Assembly: GCA_015660885.1 (NCBI GenBank)
Contig: JACTUB010000006.1
Span: 50,011 to 114,010 of the forward strand
From: Methanoregulaceae archaeon
Lineage (GTDB): Archaea > Halobacteriota > Methanomicrobia > Methanomicrobiales > Methanospirillaceae
Length of the DNA: 64,000 nucleotides
Direction of reading: 5' to 3'
The position numbers were made by a program, and so were the translations under genes. Positions 38,282 to 48,031 of the stretch are shown here, in pieces. Below the pieces are notes generated by a model. The model saw only the letters and a program-made list of their open reading frames with translations. It was not told the origin of the DNA and made no database searches. The stretch's first letter is position 1, and every line of letters begins with the position of its first letter.

Positions 38282-38734
38282 TTATTTTGAAAAGTTTAAC
38301 TTATTATGTTCGATTTCTCGAAATATTTCAATTTTTTGTATATTATTTAGCAACCAAAAGGTTGTATTACCACTAGGATCAGCAGTGTTAACGTAACGTG
38401 TAACAATAAAATATGCCTGCTTATTTTGTAACCCAAGTAATATTGATTTTTTTTCACTCTCATTTTGTACGCCAAATTCATAAGTCCCATCACTAGTATT
38501 ATTATAATAAATATCGAGAGGCAATCGACTATTATTATGGATTACAATAATATAGTCACCTTTATTACTATTTTCCTCAATACTATGTGCGATTCCACGC
38601 CAGTCCTCTTTGGAATAAGTGGTAAAATAGGAATTATAATATGAGGCTAACAATGGCGCTTGGAAAAGGAAGAAAATTACAATTACAGAAAAGATCCAAT
38701 CGTTATCAGCAGTAGCAATAGAACTATATGCCAA
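38282..38734 (-). pseudogene. C-terminal remnant of a GT39-like membrane mannosyltransferase
   Basis: Only about 150 residues remain. The fragment has one hydrophobic helix (IFSVIVIFFLFQAPLLASYY) and then the KEDWRGIAHSIEENSNKGDY segment, typical of the end of GT39-family (PMT-like) membrane glycosyltransferases, which are usually 450-550 residues. There is no ATG: the frame opens at a TTG three codons after an in-frame TAA. No N-terminal transmembrane part is found upstream. It is thus most likely a truncated gene. The downstream part has no stops, so the loss may be recent. Confidence 0.7.
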
Positions 38735-38888
38735 TTTTCTTTAATTTTAAAGATCATACGCATTGCTTCATTTTTGAATCTTTTATGAAAATAATCTTGT
38801 CTCAAGATTTTAAACTTATATAATGATTTTATAGAATAAAAAAACACAAATTGATCATCAATTATTCTTTAAAAATGGATGTTTTCTT

Positions 38889-40172
38889 TCAAGTTATTTC
38901 ATCGGGAGCTCGGACGTCTACAAAACGCCAGCGATGATCGGCCAGACAAATGCCATAGTTCAAGGAGCTGGAATGACCAGTGCCATAGAAGTCCCCTGCT
39001 AAAACGTCCATCAAAGCAGCGGACTCCACACGGTCTACCCGCTCACCGCTGCCCTGCTCCAATGCAACGTTTATCTTATAACGACCCGGTGGCAGGGGTA
39101 ACCGCGGGATTTCGCAGATAACCCCGCCCTCTCCATGGAGGGGTCTTGGCTCAAATCCCTGTGTCGCGGTATTGCAATGGATTATCTGGATGCCAGAATT
39201 GTTATAAATTCCGAGGTAGAAAATTGGTGACGAAATGGGTTTTTGGATTTTATACGTCATCTGGAACCGGATAGTATCGCCAGAACACACCGCGGCTATG
39301 TGATCGTCAGGACAACCATTAATAAATAGTGCTGTCAATCGCCCAATTCCGGTACCTGACCGGTCAACCCTCTCAGCCAGTGGAACTCCTTCCCCCGCTG
39401 CTACCATATCCAGGTAGGTAGCAATAACATCCCTGACAGGGCCATCCCGGTAAACTTTACCCGACACCAGCAACAGACACCGGGAGCATAAGCTCTGTAT
39501 TGCAGCCATATTGTGGCTGACAAACAAAACTGTCCTTCCTACTCTTGCCACATCCTCCATCTTTCCCATGCACTTTTTCTGGAACTGTGCATCCCCAACC
39601 GCAAGCACCTCATCCACGATAAGGATCTCGGTATCCATGTGTGCCGCAACGGCAAACGCGAGCCGAACGTACATCCCGCTTGAGTACCGCTTGACCGGTG
39701 TATCAAGGAATTTCTCAATCTCGGAAAATTTTACAATCTCATCAAATCTCTCCTCAATCTCGCGTCTTCGCATCCCGAGGATGGAGCCGGACAGAAAAAT
39801 ATTTTCGCGTCCGGTTAGTTCCGGGTGAAAACCTGTTCCCACCTCGAGAAGCGAACCCACCCGCCCGTAAATATCCACTTCGCCTTCTGTGGGTGTGGTG
39901 ATACGGGAAAGGATCTTAAGGAGCGTGCTCTTTCCTGCACCATTCCGCCCGATGATGCCGATGACTGACCCTTTATGTACGTCAAATGACACATCCCTGA
40001 GTGCCCAGAATTCATTCGGGGACTGATCAGTCTCCTTTTGGATCAACCTCTGGAACGGTCTTTTTACAGACTTAACAATGGCATCCCGAAATGTCAGGTA
40101 TCTTTCCTGAGGTCCACCGATAGTGTATTTTTTCCCAAGATCCCGGATGCGGATGGCAATATCACCGGACAT
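38889..40172 (-). CDS. polysaccharide ABC exporter ATPase, Wzt type
   Basis: A 427-residue protein. The N-terminal ATPase domain has Walker A GRNGAGKS at 75-82, the signature YSSGMYVRLAFA at about 163-174 and Walker B ILIVDEVLAVGD at about 183-194. The C-terminal 170 residues match the Wzt-C carbohydrate-binding beta-sandwich (GIYNNSGIQIIHCNT), which in bacterial O-antigen export reads the finished chain end. I chose the ATG at 40172 (MSGDIAIRI); the open frame starts at 40181. It follows the permease by 35 bases. Together they export a completed glycan across the membrane. Confidence 0.93.
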   Translation of the reverse strand: MSGDIAIRIRDLGKKYTIGGPQERYLTFRDAIVKSVKRPFQRLIQKETDQSPNEFWALRDVSFDVHKGSVIGIIGRNGAGKSTLLKILSRITTPTEGEVDIYGRVGSLLEVGTGFHPELTGRENIFLSGSILGMRRREIEERFDEIVKFSEIEKFLDTPVKRYSSGMYVRLAFAVAAHMDTEILIVDEVLAVGDAQFQKKCMGKMEDVARVGRTVLFVSHNMAAIQSLCSRCLLLVSGKVYRDGPVRDVIATYLDMVAAGEGVPLAERVDRSGTGIGRLTALFINGCPDDHIAAVCSGDTIRFQMTYKIQKPISSPIFYLGIYNNSGIQIIHCNTATQGFEPRPLHGEGGVICEIPRLPLPPGRYKINVALEQGSGERVDRVESAALMDVLAGDFYGTGHSSSLNYGICLADHRWRFVDVRAPDEIT

Positions 40173-40207
40173 TAAAATCACCAGGCACGAAGAACCCCGT
40201 TTTCATC

Positions 40208-41071
40208 TCACACCACATCCGCAAAGTACTGCTCCATCCTCTTAAAGTAGAATAAGCCTCCGATAAGAAGGAGGATGACAACACCAACCGAGACCAGGAT
40301 CATTGCCTCCGGGGGATTCGTACCGAGAAGCGCCCATCGGAATCCCTCAATAACTCCTGCCATCGGGTTGAGTCCATAGAGGAGACGGAATTGCTCCGGA
40401 AGGAGCGAACTTGGGTATACGACGGGAGATGCAAAGAGCCAGACTTGGATGAGGAATGGAATCGTATACTGGAAATCCCGGTATTTAACGTTAAGCGCTG
40501 ATAACCAGAGCCCGACGGCAAGTGAGGTCATGATTGCAAGAAGGATGAAGAGCGGAAGTAAAACGATTGCGATGGTCGGTATAAATCCGTAGTATGCCAT
40601 CATGAGCAGAAGGATGACAAAGGCGATGGTAAAATCGACGACTGGCGAGAGAATGCCGGAAATGGGCATAATGAGCCGGGGAAAATACACTTTCGTCATG
40701 ATATTCGCGTTCTGCACCATGCTTGTTGTAGAACGGGTAAGCCCTTCGGCAAAAAGCGTCCATGGGATAAGGGCTGCAAAACTGAAGAGTGGATAAGGAA
40801 TGCCTTCAGAGGGGATTTTTGCCAGACTTCCGAAGAACAGGGTGAAGACCACCATCAAAAAGAGAGGCTGGATGATCGCCCAGAGAAAACCGAGTGCAGT
40901 CTGTTTGTACCGGATCTTCACGTCCCGTGAGACAAAACTATAGAGCAGTTCCCGGTATTCCCAGAGCTCATGAAGATCTACGGGAACCCACTTCTTCGGC
41001 GGGCGGATTTTGATCGCAGGTTCCGGTTCACCAGCAGGTGAGAGAGATAGAACGTTCGGGGTGGAAATCAT
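40208..41071 (-). CDS. polysaccharide ABC exporter permease, Wzm type
   Basis: A 287-residue membrane protein of the ABC-2 type with six helices. The N-terminus has the family phrase LHELWEYRELLYSFVSRDVK and IRYKQTALGFLWAIIQPL, which couple to the ATPase. The C-terminus has LNPMAGVIEGFRWALLG, also typical. It should form the channel with the Wzt-type ATPase downstream. The ATG at 41071 has GGATGATC as a ribosome site. These two genes have higher GC content than the rest of the island, which may mean a different origin. Confidence 0.94.
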   Translation of the reverse strand: MISTPNVLSLSPAGEPEPAIKIRPPKKWVPVDLHELWEYRELLYSFVSRDVKIRYKQTALGFLWAIIQPLFLMVVFTLFFGSLAKIPSEGIPYPLFSFAALIPWTLFAEGLTRSTTSMVQNANIMTKVYFPRLIMPISGILSPVVDFTIAFVILLLMMAYYGFIPTIAIVLLPLFILLAIMTSLAVGLWLSALNVKYRDFQYTIPFLIQVWLFASPVVYPSSLLPEQFRLLYGLNPMAGVIEGFRWALLGTNPPEAMILVSVGVVILLLIGGLFYFKRMEQYFADVV

Positions 41072-41710
41072 TCTCTGATCATCCTATTGGGGTAATAACG
41101 GACATATTTTTCGATTCGTTGATCATCATACGTAGCTGTTGTGCAGGTTGCTTTTGGGTTTTTTAAAAAGATCCGCCGGAAATGTTCCCTTCAAGATCCC
41201 GACATATCCATTGCCAACTGTCTTTTTTGTGGGTCTCTGGTTTGTCAGCCATATAGGTCGGCCATAGAGAAATGAGGTTTCCCGGAAGCTGGAAGGCAAA
41301 TCTCCGGTTCGTTTCTGATGCAGTTTCCATTTTGTGCCGGCCAATGAATAATATTCTTTTTTGAGAGAGATAAATTTGATATTTTTGTGAGAACATGCCG
41401 GTTTTCGCATTATAATAAATACTCTGTAAATTCCGGCTGATTCAGTATTCGCTATTCTTCATACATCGATAAATACCTAGTACCGGATACCATGTGTTCA
41501 TTTCTACCAATAAGGGTCAATACAGTGAATCTCATGCATGAATCCCCATTCGGAAGGCTCACATCTTGGTCCCGACTGGTTCAAATATACAAGAACAAAT
41601 CCCAGCTGGTAGTAACAAGTCCGGTATATAGGGAATTTACAGCCTATTATCCAGAAGGATTTCATTAAATAATTTTAAGATATAATTATGCAGTATAAGT
41701 TTTGAATCAG
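41072..41710. other. 640-base gap without a supported gene
   Basis: Two overlapping minus-strand frames at 41126-41410 give no recognisable protein. TTTAAGATATAATTATG at about 41671-41687 is a plausible promoter for the gene at 41711, about 30 bases ahead of it. Otherwise nothing was recognised. Confidence 0.4.
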
Positions 41711-42145
41711 ATGTCACCAGAGCCTGATAAAAAAATAAAGCCATTTTCAGAAATTAAAACTGCAATAGTCTTAGCCATCATTATTGGAGTTTGTATAGCA
41801 TGCGGGATCATAATTTTTGAAATCCGGACAGAACGGTTTTCCGCGGTATATATCAATCCTGATACATATACCAATTATCCGGAAAACGGAACGGTATCAT
41901 TTGTCTATGGTATTAATTCCTATGAATTGGAAAAAACCAGCTACACGATTTATATCCGGGCAGGAGATACACTGGTGGAAACCAAGCAGATCGAGCTGAA
42001 TCCAAAAGAAAAGTATGAAGAAAGGAAATTGATACAACTCCCGGAAGATACCGTTTATCCGGTAAAAATATCAGTACAATACCTATCACCTCACGAAAAC
42101 AATGAAGTGTTTTTCAGGGTGAGAAATGGGACTGCTAGTGAATAA
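41711..42145 (+). CDS. DUF1616 C-terminal-domain protein
   Basis: A 144-residue protein with one N-terminal membrane helix (about 20-40, IVLAIIIGVCIACGIIIF). An outer domain follows that matches the C-terminal half of DUF1616 proteins: FSAVYINPDTYTNYPENG, then FVYGINSYELEKTSYTI and later PEDTVYPVKISVQYL. The usual DUF1616 N-terminal helices are missing here, but occur alone at 55310-55609. A TTG two codons earlier in the frame is an alternative start. Function unknown; it probably sits at the cell surface near glycan enzymes. Confidence 0.75.
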   Translation: MSPEPDKKIKPFSEIKTAIVLAIIIGVCIACGIIIFEIRTERFSAVYINPDTYTNYPENGTVSFVYGINSYELEKTSYTIYIRAGDTLVETKQIELNPKEKYEERKLIQLPEDTVYPVKISVQYLSPHENNEVFFRVRNGTASE

Positions 42146-42243
42146 TCAGTCATCCGCAAAGTGAGGCTGTTATCCGTTGAATTCCTGTTATAACTGTCAA
42201 AAAAATAATACAATTATATAATTCAAAAACCTGATTATAATAG

Positions 42244-43272
42244 ATGGATGTTTCAATTGCGTCCGATTCCGATCAGCAATTATGGGACGATATAATATTT
42301 TCATCAATTGAAGGAACTCTTTTCCATACATGGAAATGGCTAAAAATTATGGAAAAGCACAACCGGAAGAAAATTTTTTCCCGACAATATCAGGGTATTC
42401 TCTATCCCCTTATTGTTCGGGAAAAGGATGAGATCATTGGTTTGATGCCGGTATTTTTTTATAACACCCCTTTTTTAAAAATGGCTTGTTCCCCATCCTT
42501 TTCTGTTGAGAATTTGTATCTCGGGCCAGTAGTGAAAAAAAACGATAAAAATAAAACACACTCAAAACAGTATTTGTTTCTTCAATTCCAGAAGGCTATT
42601 GACGATTTTCTTAAAAATACATTAAAATCAAATTTCATATCAATACATAGTTCTCCCGGCATGTCCGATCCCCGTCCTTTTATTTGGTCAGGCTACAAAG
42701 TCGAACCAGAATTTACCTATATTATTGACTTGTCACCCGGTGAAAAGATCTTATGGGGAAACATTAATAAAAGTACAAGAAATGCGATAAATAAACTCGA
42801 AAGAAAAGGGGTTTCTGTAGATAATGGTTCAAAAGAAGATATAGAAATAATTTATAATTTGCTTTTTAGACGTGAAAGGATATATGCAACAAAAGAATTT
42901 TTATTAGAAATTTTTCAAAATTTTTTTCCTGAAAACCTCAATTTTTTAATTGCGAGAAAAGACGGTTATCCTCTTACAGGGATTATTACAATCTTTTATA
43001 AAAATAAAGTAAGTATCTGGATAGGATCTCCGAAAATAACATCAACAGAAGTAAGCCCAAATTATATTGTCTACTGGGAAGGCATACGGTGGGCGTGTAA
43101 TAACAATTTTAAGTATTTTGAGATTATCGGAGCATCAGATTATTCCCTTTTTACTTTTAAAAATAAATTTAATGGTGTGATTATACCGTATTATACGATG
43201 AAATGGTACTCCCCGTTTAACCGGTTTATTATATCATTATACCATGGATTATATCCCCGGTTACCCGTTTAA
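42244..43272 (+). CDS. FemAB/GNAT-like acyltransferase 1
   Basis: A 342-residue protein of the FemAB-like GNAT group. The N-terminal part has EGTLFHTWKWLKIMEKH, the signature shared with two paralogues at 46069 and 48032. The C-terminal GNAT fold contains GIITIFYKNKVSIWIG and SPNYIVYWEGIRWAC. FemAB relatives move an amino acid from aminoacyl-tRNA onto a cell-wall precursor; other relatives acylate amino sugars. Archaea lack peptidoglycan of this type, so an amino-sugar or glycan acceptor is more likely. It is AT-rich and is followed by a GT2 gene 48 bases on. Confidence 0.82.
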   Translation: MDVSIASDSDQQLWDDIIFSSIEGTLFHTWKWLKIMEKHNRKKIFSRQYQGILYPLIVREKDEIIGLMPVFFYNTPFLKMACSPSFSVENLYLGPVVKKNDKNKTHSKQYLFLQFQKAIDDFLKNTLKSNFISIHSSPGMSDPRPFIWSGYKVEPEFTYIIDLSPGEKILWGNINKSTRNAINKLERKGVSVDNGSKEDIEIIYNLLFRRERIYATKEFLLEIFQNFFPENLNFLIARKDGYPLTGIITIFYKNKVSIWIGSPKITSTEVSPNYIVYWEGIRWACNNNFKYFEIIGASDYSLFTFKNKFNGVIIPYYTMKWYSPFNRFIISLYHGLYPRLPV

Positions 43273-43320
43273 ATGATATAAAAAACGGATGAAAAAATCA
43301 AGACAAATCTTAATTAATGA

Positions 43321-44355
43321 ATGCTAAAAGAAATACAATCTTGTGGCAGTAAAATGGTAAATGAAGTTGCAGTTTCAGTAATTATTCCGCTTTACAATAG
43401 AGAAGAATATGTGAAAAGAGCCATAGATTCCGTTATCAGCCAGACTTATCAAAATTTTGAAATTATTGTCATTGATGGCCATTCGACCGATGATGGCCCT
43501 GCAATCGTTAAAAACTTTCACGAGCCAAGAATAGTTTTTGTTGAGCAGGAAGGTCAGGGTGTTTCGGCAGCACGGAATCAGGGTGCTGACCTGGCAAAAA
43601 GTGATTTTATTGCTTTTCTGGATGCAGACGACGAATGGGGCCCCCGTCATCTCGAAATATTAGTCAAGTTACAGGAAAAATTCCCTGAAGCCGGTATGTA
43701 TGTCACTGCTTTAAAAATAACAGAACCGGGAAATATTATCAGATCCCCCACCATTAAAGCAATCCCGTCCGCTCCCTGGGAAGGATTGATCCCGAGTTTT
43801 TTTCAATTTATAGTTCCTGATATGCCGTTTAACACAAGTTGCGTGGGTATTCCGAAAAAACATTTTGTCGAAACTGGTGGTTTTATAGTAGGTGTTCAAT
43901 GCGGGGAAGACTATGATCTATGGCTCCGTATCGCCCTGAAATTCCGGATTGCATTTTCATGGGAGGGAGAGTCAATATGGCATCATGAAGCAGGTAACCG
44001 TATCAGTAATACTCTGAATTTGATACCTTATGAACGGGAACCGGCCGTGACACAGGCGTTAGCCGCATTGAAATCGAATTCGGTTTCGCCAGCGGATGCT
44101 CCTTTCTTAAAAGAATTTGTTGCAAATTGTGAATTAAACCGGGCCTTATGGAATATCAAAGCAGGTAATAAGCCGGGAAAAGCCCGTGAAATTTTAAGAG
44201 ATTGCGAAACCACCCTGTTTTATAGAAGGAAAAATAACCTGCTCGTAGTCTCCTATATCCCAAGACCGGTTTTTATATTTTTATGGAAAACTGTCAGGGT
44301 ATTCAAACAACATCTGTTCAATCGCGACTATAGTAAAGATCCCTGGTTGAAATGA
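43321..44355 (+). CDS. GT2-family glycosyltransferase C
   Basis: A 344-residue GT2 enzyme with SVIIPLYNREEYVKRAIDS, IIVIDGHSTDDGPA, AFLDADDEWGPRHLE and CGEDYDLWLRIALK. It is related to the tandem pair at 35-37 kb, sharing the SAPWEGLIPSFF segment and similar C-terminal helices, but is more diverged. The Met at 43354 (MVNEVAVSVII) gives the usual GT2 start and may be the real one. It follows an acyltransferase gene on the plus strand. Confidence 0.9.
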   Translation: MLKEIQSCGSKMVNEVAVSVIIPLYNREEYVKRAIDSVISQTYQNFEIIVIDGHSTDDGPAIVKNFHEPRIVFVEQEGQGVSAARNQGADLAKSDFIAFLDADDEWGPRHLEILVKLQEKFPEAGMYVTALKITEPGNIIRSPTIKAIPSAPWEGLIPSFFQFIVPDMPFNTSCVGIPKKHFVETGGFIVGVQCGEDYDLWLRIALKFRIAFSWEGESIWHHEAGNRISNTLNLIPYEREPAVTQALAALKSNSVSPADAPFLKEFVANCELNRALWNIKAGNKPGKAREILRDCETTLFYRRKNNLLVVSYIPRPVFIFLWKTVRVFKQHLFNRDYSKDPWLK

Positions 44356-44470
44356 AAAAACGAATAACTACTCATCACAAATTCTGTCGGTCAGAGGTTG
44401 ATTTTTCGGGATTCTCTGGACCTTAAATTGAGCTTTATTAACAAAGAGTTCCATTTGTAAAAATCAGATG

Positions 44471-45922
44471 TTATTTTCCTATGATATTCCAGACGAATTT
44501 TAGTAACCCGTCTCTCAATGACCTATCACGATAAATAACGATAAAATAATAGACAATCGCCATGATTATGGCCATAATAATCAACCATTTGGATGAAATT
44601 GCATAAAATTTAGCAATCAGTACAGGCATGCACAAGAACAAACCGAAAATTAAATAGTGGATGATTTCACGTATCGCATCACGTCTTCGTACACCAGCAA
44701 TTTTTAAGGTGTACAGGTTCATCCAACTCCAGCAGACTACTCCGAAACATGATAATAATATCACGGCAATGATGGGATCTCCATATAATCCACCAATGAT
44801 CAGCGCAGTAATCGTTGACACGAGGCGTAAAATATTGAATCCCAAGCTGGCATCCTGCATTTCCAGAACATTAAAAATTGAGAATAAAGGATAGGAAATG
44901 AACACTGCAAAAAACATGGGTGCAAGAATTTGGGCATATGTTCCAGCGATATACCATTTAGCTCCGAGAACGAAGGCAAATAACTCCGGTCCGATTGTCA
45001 TCACAATTAAACAACCAAACATCCCCATGGATATGAGGCGTGTATGTATCATTTTAACAATTGTTGTTATGCTGCCGGTAAGATTTTTTTCAACACAGGC
45101 TTTTTGATAAAAAACTGTTTCCATTGAATTTCCAACCAACTTTAATGGTAAATTTATTATTATGTTTGACATTGCGTAATACCCGACAATTACCGGTGAG
45201 AAAAAGAAAGCGAACAGGAAAGGGATAAATTGAACTGCTATTGCATTTGTTATACTCGAACTTAAGACATACTGAGGAAATTTTATGTATCGGTAAGCTT
45301 GCTGTTTCATTCGTTCGTAAGAAATTTTCTTAATAAAATGGAAATCTGCAATGGTTTCTTTCAAAAAGAATACTACTAATGTTGCATCATTGATAATTGT
45401 TCCGAAGATCAATCCAAACGGGGACGGCGATATGAATCCGGAAATAACTGAAACCGATTTTCCGGAAATTGAACTCGACACATTTGCTTTTGCCATTGCG
45501 CCGAATGCTTCTTTTCTTGAAATCCAGGCACTAAGTACGACAGCGAAAGAGCTGCAGATTATAGCTAGAGGAAGCAGGAGAAAATAATGCGAAAGACCTG
45601 GAGCATTTAGTATATCTTCAATATAAGACGATAATGCGAACAAAAGAATAACGCTGAAAATTGTTATAATAACAATGAGAATCATGCATAACATAACAAT
45701 ATTGGCAGCATCTTCATGTTTTTTGGGGAGATTTATTGCATCCGAATAGGAGAAGCATGACAAAACTGAAATAATAAACACAATCGAAATAAACAATTGA
45801 AAGATACCAAAATCTGCGGGTGTATACAAACGGGAGAGGAGTGGTGTAACGACAATTCCTAATACCTGCCCAAGTATCGTTGCCGACAATAGCGTGAATA
45901 TATTTGAAACGAACTTAGACAT
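44471..45922 (-). CDS. polysaccharide flippase, Wzx/MOP superfamily
   Basis: A 483-residue membrane protein with about 12-14 helices and the polysaccharide-synthase/Wzx opening FVSNIFTLLSATILGQVLGI, followed by LLSRLYTPADFGIFQLFISI, the best-known family motif. Such proteins flip lipid-linked oligosaccharides outward. With the ABC exporter at 39-41 kb, the island therefore codes for two export routes. It ends the minus-strand run that begins with the PIG-L gene. Confidence 0.9.
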   Translation of the reverse strand: MSKFVSNIFTLLSATILGQVLGIVVTPLLSRLYTPADFGIFQLFISIVFIISVLSCFSYSDAINLPKKHEDAANIVMLCMILIVIITIFSVILLFALSSYIEDILNAPGLSHYFLLLPLAIICSSFAVVLSAWISRKEAFGAMAKANVSSSISGKSVSVISGFISPSPFGLIFGTIINDATLVVFFLKETIADFHFIKKISYERMKQQAYRYIKFPQYVLSSSITNAIAVQFIPFLFAFFFSPVIVGYYAMSNIIINLPLKLVGNSMETVFYQKACVEKNLTGSITTIVKMIHTRLISMGMFGCLIVMTIGPELFAFVLGAKWYIAGTYAQILAPMFFAVFISYPLFSIFNVLEMQDASLGFNILRLVSTITALIIGGLYGDPIIAVILLSCFGVVCWSWMNLYTLKIAGVRRRDAIREIIHYLIFGLFLCMPVLIAKFYAISSKWLIIMAIIMAIVYYFIVIYRDRSLRDGLLKFVWNIIGK

Positions 45923-46068
45923 TTTACATTCCCATATTCGATTATTAAGTATTAATTACAGAGCCTCCACCCTGAAAATTATAAGCTATAACCTATGGTT
46001 CTGAACTCAAATTCATTGTTTTCAATAGTTCAGCATCAAATAGGAAAAGATTCAATGAAAATCAACCC

Positions 46069-47076
46069 TTATACCAGGTTCGCAACTTTTTCTATCCACC
46101 GGTAAAAAGATGAAGAATGATTCACTGCCGTATACCAGATGGCAAGTTCTGGATTGTACTTGGCCTTAAAACCCCTGAGGCGACGATCTCCCCCGTCCAT
46201 CTCTTCATAAAATTCAAACCCGTTCTTTGAAGCCCATTTTATCGCTTCCCATTGGACCAAATCATTAGGAGAGATTCCGGTAATTTTTGATTTAGGTATT
46301 CCAATCCAGAGATACATGATCCGTTTGAAGCAGAGGGAAATCATTCCTCCGACTCGTTCCCCGTTGTAATATGCAACAAAAATTTTGAAATTTTCCGGGT
46401 GAAATTCGTTATACAGATCGATCAGATAATCCCGGTAGTCATTTGTTTTGATTCCCTGATCCCGGAATCTTTGGGATAATAATTCTGAAATTGCCAGTAA
46501 ATCCTCATAGTCTCCCTGTTTAACCTCGACCTTTTCTCTGATAGCTTTATTGATATCGACTCGTAATTTTCGGTCAAAATTAGCCCATACTGCTTCAATC
46601 CCGCCGGAAAGGTTTATCCGGTAGGTATAGTGAGGAGTCACTGAGAAACCAGTCCAGGTAAAAAAACGGGAATCGTAAATACCTGGTGAAGAGCGGATCC
46701 GTATATATTTACAGCCTACATCAGAAAACAAAAACCTGTTGACCGATTCCTGAAGATCAAATAACAAGGATTCTTTCTTATCCTGTTTCATTGCATCAAA
46801 ATCCCTGATCACGGGTCCCAGATAGAGGAGATACGATCGCGATGGGGGGGAAAATGCCAGTTTGAACATGCCTCTTTTCTGAATGAAAATGGGGTAAATG
46901 GCAATGAGCTGGTTTCCTTTATACGCCATGAGGGGAAGAAACTCGCTGTCTGTATGTTTTTGGATAATGTTCAACCATTCCCATGTATGAAATAATGTGC
47001 CATGTGACGATGATTGTACAACATCATCCCATTCTTTCTGGTGCTGCTCATCAGCAGTTCGAATCGTTATTGACAT
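46069..47076 (-). CDS. FemAB/GNAT-like acyltransferase 2
   Basis: A 335-residue paralogue of the proteins at 42244 and 48032. The N-terminal signature is SSHGTLFHTWEWLNIIQKH, and the central region has LAFSPPSRSYLLYLGPVI. The GNAT-like C-terminal part has VGGMISLCFKRIMYLWIG and GFEFYEEMDGGDRRL. Its start overlaps the stop of the GT2 gene upstream by 26 bases, so the two are tightly coupled. Probably acylates or aminoacylates a sugar on the growing surface glycan; inferred from family and neighbours. Confidence 0.85.
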   Translation of the reverse strand: MSITIRTADEQHQKEWDDVVQSSSHGTLFHTWEWLNIIQKHTDSEFLPLMAYKGNQLIAIYPIFIQKRGMFKLAFSPPSRSYLLYLGPVIRDFDAMKQDKKESLLFDLQESVNRFLFSDVGCKYIRIRSSPGIYDSRFFTWTGFSVTPHYTYRINLSGGIEAVWANFDRKLRVDINKAIREKVEVKQGDYEDLLAISELLSQRFRDQGIKTNDYRDYLIDLYNEFHPENFKIFVAYYNGERVGGMISLCFKRIMYLWIGIPKSKITGISPNDLVQWEAIKWASKNGFEFYEEMDGGDRRLRGFKAKYNPELAIWYTAVNHSSSFYRWIEKVANLV

Positions 47077-48019
47077 ATTTTATCCCGTACATTACTGCTG
47101 CTACCAGCCCGGATATTCTGCACATCGATACTAAAATATCCAGAAGCGGCTTGCATACATGGAATTTTTTATCTTCTGCTTGAAATACGGTTATAATTAC
47201 ATAGGGATAGGTAAAGATTTTATAGAGTATCCTTACCCCGTTTGTTAAAATTAATTTTTTCACGGAAAATAATTCCGGGTATTTATCGCAGCAGAGTTTC
47301 ATTCCCGAGAAGCAAAAATAATACGCTCTTGTCAATACTTCTTTTAATGTCGTTCTTTGTTTATGATAAACTACGGCAGAAGGCATATATTTAAAAAAAT
47401 ATCCTTTTTCCCTTATTCTGAGGGCGATATCAAGGTCTTCCATCGTTAAAAATTGTGTATCAAAACCTTCAACGGCGAGAAGTACTTCCTTTTTATATGA
47501 AGCATTGCAGGTTATCGGTCCGTCCATATCAGGGAGTAAATCCCCGGGTTTAACATTCGTCTTCAGAAATAAATAATCCCCGTATTTCTGAACAATTGTC
47601 GATGAATAATACCCGGCTATTCTCCCTTCCACCCCTCCAATCTCTTTTCGATCGTATGCCGGATATATTGTTTTCAGGCAATCCTTATCTGCAATGCAGT
47701 CGTCATCAAAAAAATATACGATATCTCCTGAAGCCTTTGCGATACCAAGATTTCGGGCTGCAGACATACCCTCTTTTTTCTGGTAAAAATATCTGATTTC
47801 CGGGTTTGGTAACTGGTACGACAGTTCAATAAATTTTTTTATCGAATCCGTGGAAGAGCTGTCAATAATAATTATTTCATACCTGTCCTTGGGAAACTCT
47901 TGTGAGACAAGAGAATCGATACATTCTTTGACCGCATCCTCCCTGTTATATGTCGGAACAACAACAGATATCTGGATATTATTCTTTATTTTACGTTCCG
48001 ATTCGGGCAATTCCTTCAT
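47051..48019 (-). CDS. GT2-family glycosyltransferase D
   Basis: A 322-residue GT2 enzyme of a different branch from the other three. Motifs are ISVVVPTYNREDAVKECIDS, IIIIDSSSTDS, the DxD site YFFDDDCIAD and the base region LTMEDLDIALRIREKG. The C-terminal part has two hydrophobic stretches (about 250-310), so it may be membrane-bound. It is set between two FemAB-like genes: 12 bases after one and overlapping the other. This order suggests a sugar is added and then acylated by its neighbours. Confidence 0.9.
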   Translation of the reverse strand: MKELPESERKIKNNIQISVVVPTYNREDAVKECIDSLVSQEFPKDRYEIIIIDSSSTDSIKKFIELSYQLPNPEIRYFYQKKEGMSAARNLGIAKASGDIVYFFDDDCIADKDCLKTIYPAYDRKEIGGVEGRIAGYYSSTIVQKYGDYLFLKTNVKPGDLLPDMDGPITCNASYKKEVLLAVEGFDTQFLTMEDLDIALRIREKGYFFKYMPSAVVYHKQRTTLKEVLTRAYYFCFSGMKLCCDKYPELFSVKKLILTNGVRILYKIFTYPYVIITVFQAEDKKFHVCKPLLDILVSMCRISGLVAAVMYGIKYVNNDSNC

Positions 48020-48031
48020 TTCTCCCCCATG

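Noticed and set aside
41126..41410. Minus-strand frame, 94 residues
   Set aside because: Two frames overlap here with no recognisable motif; low complexity of evidence.
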